Positions 47,001 to 60,229 of a stretch of 64,000 bases of DNA are shown here, piece by piece. The position numbers and the translations under genes are program-made. The stretch's first letter is position 1, and each line of letters begins with the position of its first letter. The notes under the pieces were generated by a model that was not told where the DNA came from, did no database searches, and was given only the letters and a program-made list of their open reading frames with translations. The stretch spans positions 9,612,638 to 9,676,637 of the forward strand of contig NC_044917.1 in the NCBI RefSeq assembly GCF_003576645.1. Reading direction: 5' to 3'. This DNA is from Ipomoea triloba (Eukaryota > Streptophyta > Magnoliopsida > Solanales > Convolvulaceae).

Positions 47001-50000
47001 GACTCAACAGTTTCATAGGCATCAAGCATGATAAGGTCTGGTGCAAACTTGTACTGCAAAGAGAAGTCAGTCTCCAACAACATTATCATAAGTCCTAGTC
47101 GTTACAAAAACATATTAAAATGCACAAGCAAGTGAAAATTAAAGGAACAAATAAGTTGAAAGAGAAAGTAAATAACTATGTGCAGAAACAATAACGTACC
47201 TGAAGATCTATTGAGATATTAGGCTTCTGAAGAACTTGCAGGGCTTTCTTTGCTTCTCCTTGCTATACATGATAAAAAGATGCACAAATAAGGTTCAAGC
47301 CTGTAACTAATGATCAGACCACCAAACACTAGATGCTATCATGCACGGAAACTCCAAAAGGGTACCCTGTTTCGTCTCCAAAACTCACAGAAACTCATTC
47401 AAAAACGTTTTCCTAATAAACCAAAAGTTTCTGAAAAAATTTGGGCTGTTTTCTAAATAAGAAAATGTTAGGAAACACATTTCCTGATCTGGAAATCCGT
47501 TTTCGGACCATTTAAAAAGTTTGGGCCAAATCTTAAAATTTCTTCAAACCCTATTTTTGATAGACATAGCTGACTATGATCCCCCGACACTGCTTTTCTC
47601 TGCTTCTCTTCGTCTTCTATACGAAAGAATATTATGATGACAAATAAAAAATGGGGGATGTTAGAGACAAATTTTCGAGAATAGAAGATGTTGGCATCCT
47701 CGAGTTTGCCAACCTATCTTTGGATGAACCTACGCTGGAGTCTGTATTTTTTTTATGGAGATTTTAATTAAAACATGGTTGTTGAAGTTTAAAAATATTT
47801 TAAATTTTGGATATTGGATATTCTATTAGATGCTGTGATGTTTAACTATTTATTACTAATTTAGTACATTACTTTTAAAATTTTATTTATTAGTGTTGTA
47901 CTTTTCTTCATGAAACTAGTAGTAGATAATTAATATTTATACATATTTAATATATAAAATATTGACAAATATATCCCTATATTTTTTTATATTTGTGCAT
48001 TTCCCTCACGTTTTGTTTCCTACATTTTTTCACATTGGTGTTTCCATGTTACCCATTTCTAGTTTCTGTGCAACATAGACTAGATGAATTACAAAGTACA
48101 AACATCTATAGAGCAGTAGTTCCTTTCCCTACTAAATCACATTAAAATTAGTAAGAGAATGCATGTAAGACATCTAACATAAAGTCACATATTGCTCCTT
48201 TCCCCTCACTTTTCTTAAACCAAACATAAAGTTGAAGTCAACAAAAAAACCAACAATTCATTTGACCAATGGTTATAATCTATGAACTTTTTACCTTCAA
48301 AATTCAAATAATTATTGACATCAAACACTATAATTTCAAGAATAACAGGATCCCATCACCCATTGAAAGGATAAATAAATAAATAAACAAAAGAGGTGAG
48401 GAACCAAATTTGTGAATATTGAGAAGATAATAAATAAATTAAGCACATATGTATAACATATGAATGAAAGCACAAAATAGTTCAAGAATCTATGTAAGAT
48501 TCCTACATTTAAAGTACTTCACGAAAATCATGGGATAAGAATCAAAAAGTGCCATAAGCCCATAATATTGAAAGAAACCATAAATGGTAAAGAAAAAAAG
48601 AACATGCCTATTTGCGAGCCTAACAAGATTTTAAAAAACCAGGAACCAAAAAGATACCTGAATATAATGATGAACAACAATCTCATATTGCTCCTTCAGG
48701 CCAGCAAAAAAGACCAATTCATCAACTCTACCATAGCTGCAAGGAGATATAATTTTTATGTTAAAAGTTTGAGTAGGTAATACATATTCCATTATATTTT
48801 ACAAAACAAACTAGTAATTTATAAGATATCATTCATGCAATAGATATTTTAAAACATCACATATACAGAGAAGCAATTAATGACAAATTACAATATACTT
48901 AGACTTCAAACAACGTTACAGATATTAGTAATTTCTGCACTTATGACAAAATATTAAAAATTACTTGTTGAAAAAGGAAGGAAAACACTTTTTTTACCCA
49001 TTGATGAACATGTAAATGAACACACTTTAGCTTTGATTTATTTGTCTTTTTTTTTGTGTGTGTGCTTGTAGAGAGATAGTTTTAATTGAATTTATCTATA
49101 CTTTACTATTTAGTTGCGGTCTTATGTATGTCTTGAATGATTTCGTTCATGTACGTACCACATTTTGATAATTTTTGGAGATATAGAAATATCTTAAACA
49201 CTCTTTGAGTTTTGGAATCCTTGGAACTTTCCTAATAGAGATTATCGTAGTTGTTGCCACTTCAGGTAATACCAATACTTGCCTAGTCTCTTCAACTTCC
49301 AAGTGGGTTATCAATTCGCGTGCCACGGATCATATGACAGGTAACTCTAGCTTCGTATCTACCTTTCAATCTTCTCCATCCACTTCCCATGTCACTTTAG
49401 CTTATGGGTCCACCTCAAGGGTGCTTGGGATGGCATTGCTACTCCAACTCCTGATCATCTGCTATCCTCTGTCTTGAGCCTTCCCAACTTGTCTTTTAAT
49501 TTGATTTCTGTTAGTCAAATCACTCATGCTTTGAACTGTTCTGGAACTTTTTTCCCTACTCACTGCATGTTTCAGGATCTTATGACGAAGCAGATTATTG
49601 GTAAAGGACATGAGTCTGGTGGCCTCTATATTCTTGATTCCAATATTCCAAGAACCGTTGCCTACTTCGAGATGGTTACTCCCTTTGAAGCCCATTGTCA
49701 CTTGGGACACCCTTCTTTACCTCTGTGAAAAGATGTGTCCGCAATTTCATAAGGTGTCTTCTTTAAATTGTGAGTCTTGTTAGCTTGCTAAACATCATCG
49801 AGTTAGTTTAAGTCCTAGAGTCAATAAACGAGCAAATGCTCCATTTGAGTTAGTTCATTATTGTTGAGAATTATTTTATGCTAGTGGTATTTAATTATTA
49901 TACCTTTATGCTAGTATTAGGTAGTGTTATCAGTATTAGGCTTAGTGGAAGAAATTAAGGAAGTAGTGCAGCATTATACTGCAGGATTTAAGGGAGCTCT

Positions 50001-53000
50001 GTCTTCCTCATGTGTATATATATATATGTAATCAGCTAATAATAAATATATAGAATTTTCTTCACCATGATCTGATTTTACATGGTATCAGAGCCTAAGA
50101 TTCTAGGCTATTTTCTTTCCATTTCTGAAAAACACCATCTTTTCCGGCAACCCGCGACTGATTTATCTCGTTCCGACTTACTTCCGGCTAGTGTGTGAGG
50201 AAACTAGCACCACAGCCTCACTCGGAACCTTGTCGCGAAGCCAGGCCAGGAATTCCGTCATCATCTGCCGACGCACGCGCCGCCACGCGCCACCGCCATC
50301 GCCGGAAATTGCAGACTGTTTTCTGGCCAGATCTCTCTCCTCCGGTCTCCGATCAAGCTGCCGTTTTCTCCCCTGGTTTCGTCTCAAGGAGACGCAGCTA
50401 ACAGTGTTTTCCAGATTGTTCGCCGGCGCCGGTCAACGCCGGTCAACGGCACTGTTCCGGTCAGAGGTACTGTTCCGGTGAAACCTTCCAGTTCAGTCGA
50501 CGATTCCTCTTTCACTCACTTGCTAATATTCTTTTTGTCAACCATGTCTTCAACTGGTACTGAAGAAACTTCTGGCAGTGTTGAGAATGTTATTTCTAGC
50601 TCAGTGTTTGTACCTAATTTATCTGGAAATCCAGTTATTACCTCTGAAAAATTATGTGGGTCACAAAACTACCATTCTTGGTCCGATGCAGTTGAAATGT
50701 GGTTTATGGGCCAAGGTGTTAGTGACCATTTGGAAAAGGGGGTAGAAAAGGTTCCAGAAAATGAGAGGGCAATTTGGAAAAGAGTGGATGCCCAACTTTG
50801 TAGTCTCCTGTGGCAATCCCTTTCACCTGAGTTAATTCAACTGTTCAGAGTTTTTAAAACATGTGTTGAGGTATGGAATCAAGCTAAGTCCTTATACACT
50901 AATGATGTTTCTCAATGTTACACAGTTGTTAATAATTTGGTTAACTTAAAGAAGGATGGTATGAGTATGGAAGCCTTTCTGGGGAAAACTCAAGGTTTAT
51001 TAACTGAGTTTAATAAGCTGTTACCAACTGGAGGGACACCTGCAGAACAGATTGCCCAACGTGAAAATTTTTTTATTGTTTTTGTTTTATCTAAACTAGG
51101 CCCTGAGTTTGAGAATACTCGAAACCAGATTCTTGGAGATAATGTTGTACCAGGGATCCAAGAATTGTTCAAACGTCTTCTTCAAGTGACTTCTTTTCCT
51201 AGTGAGACTTCTGCACCAACCACAGGCCAATCTGCTCTTGTGATCCAAGGAGGTCGAGGTAACAATTTGGGCAACCGAAATAAAGACCGTAGTGGGCAGA
51301 AAAACACTAGATATTGTGATTACTGCAATAGATCTGGACACACGCGGGATCGATGCTGGAAGCTGCACGGGAGACCAGTGCCTGCCCCTACAAATGTGGC
51401 TCAGCTCAAACAAGAAGATTCAGGTTCTAAAACTATCTCTCTTGCAGAATATGAAGAGTTTGCCCGATTTAAAGCTAGTGCCCAAGCTGCTGTTGTCACT
51501 CCTATAGCTCACACCAAAGAGACTCACACAGCCCTTGTTTCTCAATCTGGACCTCTTGGGTCATGGGTCCTTGATTCAGGTGCTTCTGAACATATCTGTG
51601 GTAATTCTTCTTTATTAACCCTTTTCACAGATTCTAAGCCTCTTCCATCCATTGTGTTTGGTAATGGATCCATATGTACTGCTCATGGTGTTGGTAAAGC
51701 AAGGCCTCTTCCTAATTTACCTTTATCATCAGTTTTGTATATACCTACATGTCCTTTTAACTTGATTTCCATTCATCAACTTACTCACTCTTTGGATTGC
51801 CTAGTCACCTTTTCTTCTGATTCTGTTATTATACAGGACCGTCGTTCGGGGAAGACGATTGGCTCGGGGTATGAATCAAAAGGACTATACCGCCTATCCA
51901 CTCCTGCTTCCGCTGTCTGTAATGCTACTGTTTCTCCTTCCCTTACTCATTGTCGTCTAGGTCATCCAAGTTTGAAGAAACTACAACAACTTGAACCAAG
52001 TCTCTCAAAGTTGTCTTCACTAGAGTGTGAATCTTGTCAGTATGGAAAACATTCTAGAACCTCATTTCCTGAACGGGTCAATAAAGTGTCTTCGTCTCCT
52101 TTTTCTTTAGTTCACAGTGATATTTGGGGTCCTAGTCGTGTCACATCTGTGTTAGGTTTTAAGTATTTTGTTACTTTTATTGATGACTTTTCTCGTTGTA
52201 CTTGGGTTTTCCTAATGCAACGACGATCTGAATTGTTCAACATCTTTCAAAAGTTTCATAATGAAATTAAAAATCAATTTGGAGTGTCTATTAAAATTCT
52301 TCGGAGTGATAATGCCAGGGAATATTTCAATACTCCTTTGTCTACCCTTCTTGACTCCGAGGGTATTCTCCACGAATCTTCTTGTCCGGACACACCACAA
52401 CAAAATGGTGTGTCTGAACGAAAAAATAGACATCTAGTGGAGACTGCTCGGACTATGCTTCTTCACTATAAGGTCCCTTCTTGTTTCTGGGGAGATGCTA
52501 TCCTTCATTCATGTTATCTTATTAACCGTATGCCATCGTCTGTTTTACACGGCAAAATACCTTACCACTTGTTGTTTCCTCAAGAGCCATTACACAAGCT
52601 TCCACTCAAGGTTTTTGGTTGCACTTGCTTTGTTCAGGATATTACTCCTGGCCGTGATAAACTCGCACCCAAGTCTTTGAAATGTATTTTTGTGGGATAC
52701 TCTAGGGTTCAAAAAGGGTTCAGATGTTATTGCCCTGACACACGACGATTCTATGTATCACCAAATGTTACCTTCTTTGAGAACACTCCATTCTTTTCAT
52801 CTGACTCTACAGGGGTTGTGGATCCTTTTTCTGATGTCTTACCGGTTCCCTCGTTTGAAGGGGGGATAGAAATACCACTTCCTAGTGTCCTACCTCCCAC
52901 TCCATCACAAACCCAAACTCCATCACAAACCCAAACTGTTTCTCCTTTCTAGTTCACTTATCATCGTCGGTCAACACTACCACCGACCACTACTGCTGCA

Positions 53001-56000
53001 GACATTGAACCTGCTGATTCATCTCCTGAGCTGTCTCTTCCCTTGGATCCGGTTCCTGCTCCAGTTTCCAGTCCTCCCATTGCTAGTCGGGTAGGTAACA
53101 GGTCTACCCGCAATCCCTATCCTATATATAATTTTGTCTCTTATCACCGTTTTTCCCCTGTTTATAATGCCTTCATCTCCAGTTTATCATCTGTTTCTGT
53201 TCCAAAATCGGTTAAGGAGGCTTTCTCTCATCCTGATTGGCAACAAGCTATGGTTGATGAAATGGCGGCCTTACATTCATCAGGAACTTGGGACTTGGTT
53301 CCATTACCTCCTGGCAAAACAGTTGTTGGTTGTCGATGGGTCTATAACGTCAAAGTTGGACCGGATGGACAGGTAGACAGATTCAAAGCTCGACTAGTAG
53401 CAAAGGGGTACACTCAAGTGTTTGGCGTTGATTACACCGATACATTCTCACCTGTGGCCAAGATCTCTTCCATCAGGATTTTTCTCTCTATTGCAGCTAT
53501 ACATCATTGGCCTCTTTACCAGTTAGACATCAAGAATGCATTCTTACATGGGGATCTCAAAGAGGAAGTATATATGGAACAACCTCCTGGTTTTGTTGCT
53601 CAAGGGGGGAAGAATAGCTTTGTTTGCAAATTAAAACGCTCTCTTTATGGATTGAAACAGTCTCCACGTGCCTGGTTTGGACGTTTTAGCACAGTTCTAC
53701 AAGATTTTGGGTTAATTCAGAGCAAAGTGGATCATTCTGTGTTCTATCGGCATCAACAAAGTAAAAGTATTTATCTTGTTGTTTATGTCGATGATATTGT
53801 TATCACAGGAAATGATGCGGAAGGAATGGTTCAATTAAAGCAACATCTTTTCGAACACTTTGAGACAAAAGATCTTGGAAAATTGAAGTACTTCTTAGGG
53901 ATAGAAGTTGCCCAATCAAAGCAAGGGATTTGTATATCTCAACGTAAATATGCTTTAGACATATTAGAGGAAACAGGTATGCTTGATTGCAGACCAATTG
54001 ATACTCCCATGGATCCTAATATTAAGCTTGTACCAGAACAAGGGAAGCTTTTTTCAGATCCAGGAAGATATCGAAGGTTGGTTGGAAAACTGTTGTACTT
54101 AACAGTCACCCGTCCTGACATTTCTTTTGCAATAAGTATCGTGAGTCAATTTTTGGCCTCTCCATGTGACAGCCATTGGGATGCTGTCATAAGGATTCTA
54201 CGATACATCAAGAAGTCTCCCGGAACCGGAGTGTTATATAAAGATCATGGAAACACAGAGATTATTGGTTATACTGATGCAGATTGGGCTGGATGCCCTT
54301 GGGATAGAAAATCAACATCAGGATACTGTGTTTTTCTTGGAGGCAACCTAATATCTTGGAAAAGTAAGAAGCAAAATGTGGTGGCTCGATCAAGTGCAGA
54401 GGCAGAATATCGGTCAATAGCTTTGGGGACGTGTGAACTAATCTGGTTAAAGCATCTCCTATCTGAATTGAAATTCTCCACAAAAGGACCAATTAAATTG
54501 TTGTGCGACAATCAAGCAGCTTTACATATTGCATCCAATCCTGTCTTTCATGAGAGAACAAAACACATCGAGATTGATTGTCATTTTGTTCGTGAAAAGA
54601 TTGCATCCGGGGAAATTGTTACCTCATTTGTAGGTACAAACGATCAGTTGGCTGACATCTTCACTAAAGCTTTAAGAGGTCCCAGAGTTGAATATTTGTG
54701 TAACAAGCTTGGAGCTTTCGACATTCACGCTCCAGCTTGAGGGGGGATGTTGAGAATTATTTTATGCTAGTGGTATTTAATTATTATACCTTTATGCTAG
54801 TATTAGGTAGTGTTATCAGTATTAGGCTTAGTGGAAGAAATTAAGGAAGTAGTGCAGCATTATACTGCAGGATTTAAGGGAGCTCTGTCTTCCTCATGTG
54901 TATATATATAGATGTAATCAGCTAATAATAAATATATAGAATTTTCTTCACCATGATCTGATTTTACAATTATGATGTTTGGGGTCCATGTCGTGTTATG
55001 TCTAAATCTGGGTTTCAATACTTTGTTACTTTTGTTGACGATTATTCTCATATGATTTGGGTATATTTCATGAGGAGTCGGTCTGAATTGTTTTCTCATT
55101 TTCGTGCTTTTTGTGCTGAGATAAAAACGCAATTTCATATTCCTGAGCGTATCTTGCGAAGTGATAATGCGAAAGAGTACTTTTCTGAACCCTTTTCCTC
55201 TTATATGTGTGAACATGGTCTTTTACATCAATCATCTTGTGTTGACACTGCATCTCAAAATTGGGTTGTTGAAAGAAAAAACACACTCCATCTCCATCAT
55301 CTTGTGTTGACACTCTATCTCCTATTCCAAATGCAAGTTCCCAACACTTTCGGGCTGATGCAATTTCTACTGCATGTTTTTTGATTAACCGTATGCAATC
55401 TTCGGTATTACGTGGAACAACACCCTATCAGTGTCTCTTCTCACAAAAGTCTAGGTTTCCTATTCCACCAAAAACGTTTGGTTTTACTTGTTATGTGAGA
55501 GATGTTAGGCATCATATCCCGAAGTTTGATCCAAAATCTCTAAAATGAATCTTTCTGGGATATTTTCTTGTCCAAAAGGGGTATAGGTGTTACTATTCAT
55601 CCACGGGAAGATATCTAGTGTTGATTAATGTAACCTTTCATGAAGATGTTCCCTTTTCACTTCCTTCAACTTCTACAAGCCACGGGGACGATGATGATGT
55701 TCTCATCTATATGGTTACCACCACTTCCATTTCTATCCCTACTTCACGACCGCCAATCACTCAGGTCTATTGTCGTAAGCAACAGTCTGTCCCTCCAGAA
55801 ATATTTACTCCCAACCCGAATACTTCTTTAGCTCCCGACACATTGCCCGTCTCATATCCTAAGCCGGCTTCTTAGTTGGATGATCTAGATGACTTGCCAA
55901 TAGCCCTTTGCAAAGGTAAAAGATCTTGTACTTATCTTGTTTCACATTTTTCTCTTATATTCACTTACCTCCTATTTCCTGCTCCTTTATTGCGTCCCTT

Positions 56001-59000
56001 AAATCCATACAAACTCCTAAAACTATAAAACAAGCCTTGTCCCACTCTAGTTGGCATAACACTACGATTGAGGAAATGAATACCTTAGATTTCAATAGTA
56101 CATGGGACTTGGAAGATTTAGCTGCAGGAAAGCAGGCCATTGGGTGCAAGTGGGTGTTTGTGGTAAAGGTTAACCCCGATGGGTCAATGGCTCGATTGAA
56201 GGCTCGTCTAGTTGCAAAAGGGTATGCTCAAACCTATGGTATTGATTACTCTGACACATTTTACCCTGTTGCGAAATTGACCTCTGTTAGGTTGCTCATT
56301 TCTAAGGCTGCTATGTATTGCTTAGCCCTTACATCAATTAGACATTAAGAATGTTTTTCTACATGGTGACTTTCACGAAATCTACATGGAGCAACCACCT
56401 GGGTTTGTTGCTCAGGGGGAGAATGGTAAAGTTTGTCACCTTCGCAAATCTCTATATGGCCTAAAGCAGAACCCTCATGCATGGTTTGCGAAATTCAGTC
56501 AAGCGATTGAAAGGTTTGGCATGTTGAAAGGGAAGTCTGATCACTCTATTTTTTTATAAGCATTCTAAAATAGGTACTACCTTATTAGTGGTTTATGTGG
56601 ATGGCATTGTTATCACAGGTAGTGACACCACTGGCATTGTATCTTTTAAGACCTTTATAGTCAATTTCAGACTAAAGATCTTGGTACATTAGAGTATTTT
56701 TTGGGTGTCGAGATAATATGGAGTAAGAAAGGTATATTTCTCTCCCAAAAAAAAATATGTAATTGATTTATTGACAAAAACTGAGAAACTAAGAGCTAAG
56801 CCATGTAGTACTCCAATGATCAGAGGGGGAGCCATTTGATGATCCAAAATGATATAGACGATTGGTTGGTAAACTAAACTACCTGACCGTAACCCGTCCT
56901 GATATCGCATACTCGGTCAGTATTGTACGTCAATTTATGGCTTCTCCAACTGTTAACCATTGGCGAGCTACTGAACAAATCTTGAACTATTTGAAAGGGG
57001 CTCCAGGACGTGGAATTGTATATCAAAAACATGGACATATGAAGATTGAGTGCTTTGTAGACGCAGACTATGGAAGATCTAAGGAAAATCGAAGATCTAC
57101 AACCGAATTTTGTGTCTTCTTTGGTGGGAATTTGATCCCATGAAAAAAGCAAGAAGCAAAATGTTGTCTCATGGTCAAGTGCAAAGGCAGAGTATAGAGC
57201 AATGGCACAAGCAACCTGTGAAATCTTGTGGATATATCACATTCTGAATGAAATAAGATTAAGGCTCCTATTCCTATGAAGCTATGGTGTGACAACTAGG
57301 CAGCTCTCCATATTGCAACCAATCCTGTCTTCCATGAACGAACCAAACACATCAAAGTTGATTACCATTTCATTCGTGAAAAGATACAACGAAGCTTAAT
57401 TTATACCGGGTTTGTGAAGACAGGAGAACAATTACGAGATCTTTTTACAAAAGCCATGAATGGTTCTCGAATAGATTACTTACGTAACAAGTTAGGCATG
57501 ATCAATATATATGCTCCAACTTGAGGGAGAGTGCTAGACATTAGGATTAATGCGCATATTCTTAGGGAATTGGGTTCCGATCCTTACTTTAGTTAGTATA
57601 TAGTTTCTTGTATACATATGTACATCATTCCTTAGTCAGAGATACATGAATAACATACAGTGTTCTTCTGTTAACAAAAAGTAAAAAGGCTCGAGGTAAA
57701 ACAAAACCAATTGCAATGTTATTACGTTAGTTACCTTTCAAGTAGCTTCATAGTTGTTGCTTCATCTAATACGTCCTTGCTGTCACTTAGAAAAGCACGA
57801 AACTCCATAATAATATCTTGATACTCTGAACTGTGAGTCTCTGAAGCACCGTCATCTTCTAAAAGTAGCCGATTTATCTGGGAGAGATGAGGGGAAAATC
57901 ACAAATAGAATTTAAAACAAATATATAAGTATATAACAGCTTATAGAAACTCTACAACTAACAGAAATCACATCACAAGCAGTAGAAAACTTTTAGATCA
58001 TAAGTAATATTTATTCATTTGTTAGTGGCAACTGTGACAAATGACAAAACAAAAGCACTTCTGGTTCCCATTGCATTATCACCAAAATAAAGACTTTAAC
58101 CCACTGGATCAGGGTTTAATAGCTAATTGGCTGAAATGTTTGGTTTTGCTACTCTCAAAAGTTCCTTTTTTGAAGTATAGGGGCACCACATGAAGGGTCC
58201 ACCCATAGAGTTTTAGTTGAAAGTCCTCTATCAAAAATTTTAAATCTTATATTTTATTAATTATTGAAAGTTCAAATTTTTCTCAGATCAACAGATGAGG
58301 TTCACTGCATAGATTCTTGAAAGAAAAATACCTCCACCAAAAACCTCACTAGAAGTTCTTCCTGAGAACCAAACCTATTTGTATCCCCTCCCATGTTCCA
58401 TTGAAACCCATTCATCCCCATCAAATTCCAGCCCAAAGAGAAAATCCAACTTAGTATTCTCAACGCTTCCTAAAGACAATTGCACATATAGCATCTCTCT
58501 TGTTGTAGATGTTCTATATGCACTACCCTGGTCTCGGGGAATAAATATGCAATTGATTACTAAGGACAAGAACCAAATGGTCTAATAATTGAGATGGAAA
58601 TTTCCCATGTAGATGTTCTACAATCACTAGCCTGGTATCTTGGGGAACAAATATATAATTGACTAATAAGGACAAACTCTAAACTATTCAAAAATTCACA
58701 CAGAAATTTCTAATGTAGAAATAATCCTAGATTGCCCTATTCAGAACCTGGTATTGCTTTGAAGGGAGAATGTGACAGATTAACATCAGAGATAACTGAT
58801 GGCACACATATACTCTGAAAGTGTTCATGTATATAGTATACAATATCTAAGTTTAACAGGAGAGAAATGAAAAACAGAATTTTTCCAGTGGCTATGCAGC
58901 ACAGCAGGACAGACCTTGTCCAAATACAGTTCAGTTGCCCATGTACAAATCATAGTTATTTGACACTTGTCATCCTTAGCAAGACTGTCAAGTTTCCTTA

Positions 59001-60197
59001 AAAGGAAGGTTCTCAAAGCATCCTGCAAACTAGGAACTATATTAAAAGGAACAGAACTTGTGACTTTCAATAATACAATGACTTTTTTTTTTTTAAACAA
59101 ATAATACAATGACTTGATGACTTGTTTTAAGAAAATACAAATGCATTATTATGATCATGTAACCCAAAGAAAATAGCAAAAATAACTATTACCTGTTCAC
59201 CTATACTAATAAACTTCAATGTTATCTCTTCGAATGACAATGCATAAGTAATCTGCAATTTAAATTCCCTTGCATCAGGATGTAGTCAATTGCTAGCAAA
59301 TAAAGAGCTAGATAGATGGATGAAAAAATTAACATTATTATTTATCTATATCACACCACTATAATTTTAAAAGGGGTGTGGTTGTGTGGAGAGAAAGAGA
59401 TATCAAGAAGGCAATGGGCTCTAGCAACTAGTTCCAATGCAATTTACAGCTGGAATAAAAATAAACAAAAAAAGACATAGCAGATATATTAACTTAAAAT
59501 AAGGAGAAATATTGCTTGAAATCATTGAGGAGTTAAAGTAGCGCAGAGAGATATACTTTTTTTATACATACAAATAAAAAATTACAAATATATTCCCAGA
59601 AACTTGGTTGAAAGTACTACTGGCTCAAGGAAAAAAGAAGAGTTAAAACCCAAATCTCACATAAAATCATATAAGCATTCTAGTTTCTACCTGAGGAGCA
59701 TCATTTAATCTCAAGGAGTGGGAAAAAACATACAGTTTCACATATAACATACTAAACATGCTATTCAATAAATTAAATTTCGTGCATTTTCAAAGTTGGA
59801 TAAATGAAAATTTTCTTGTCATTTTTCAGTTTGGGGAATATTTCAACTTGAACACAAACTCCAATTTTCCTTATCTATTTTCTATTTTTTCCAAAAAAAA
59901 AAAAAACAAATATGGAAAACTTCCATTAGCTAAAAGGCCAGTACATTCTCTACTACGAGGAAGGTGTTTTTCAAATAGAAGGATATTTTCATTGAAGAAA
60001 GAATAAATTTCAGATAGTTCCTCAAAAAAACAAAGTATAGAAGACAACTAATAAGAGCCTCGTTAAAAAGCATCCACCAGTTTCTATAATACTTATGCTT
60101 TATAAAAAATATGAAGCTACAGAAAAGGCAGACCCAAAATGCAAACATAGAAATATTCAATTGTTGAAAGAAATGAGCAAATTATGATGTCAAAAAC

Positions 60198-60229
<32 letters not shown>

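Larger units (their letters stand above)
49862..54968 (+). mobile_element. Young, nearly intact Ty1/copia retrotransposon
   Basis: Two 221-bp LTRs (49862-50082 and 54748-54968) begin TGTTGAGAAT and end GATTTTACA. By eye they differ only once, at a TATATATA/TATATAGA position. ATTAT flanks both sides (49857-49861 and 54969-54973). The Met-tRNA primer site TGGTATCAGAGCC is at 50083 and the polypurine CTTGAGGGGGGA precedes the right LTR. The insertion falls inside the VHYDVWG codons of the older copia integrase, within a VPS18 intron and antisense to VPS18. The internal frame is open except for one TAG. Confidence 0.96.
49200..57676 (+). mobile_element. Old, decayed Ty1/copia element (host of the young one)
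   Basis: Protease and gag-pre-integrase remains ([30 protein letters not shown]) lie at 49200-49861. After the young insertion come the integrase core ([30 protein letters not shown]), an RT with stops ([22 protein letters not shown]) and RNase H ([20 protein letters not shown]). The polypurine TTGAGGGAGAG (57521-57531) precedes a right LTR, 57532-57676, running from TGCTAGACATTAGG to TTCTGTTAACA. The left LTR and gag were not found. Many frameshifts; not functional. Confidence 0.85.

Noticed and set aside
49200..49728. Separate small genes upstream of the copia
   Set aside because: They are protease and pre-integrase pieces of the older copia element.
50478..50543. Upstream start of the copia frame
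   Set aside because: The frame begins there with GTG; the first ATG is at 50544, which gives a normal gag start.
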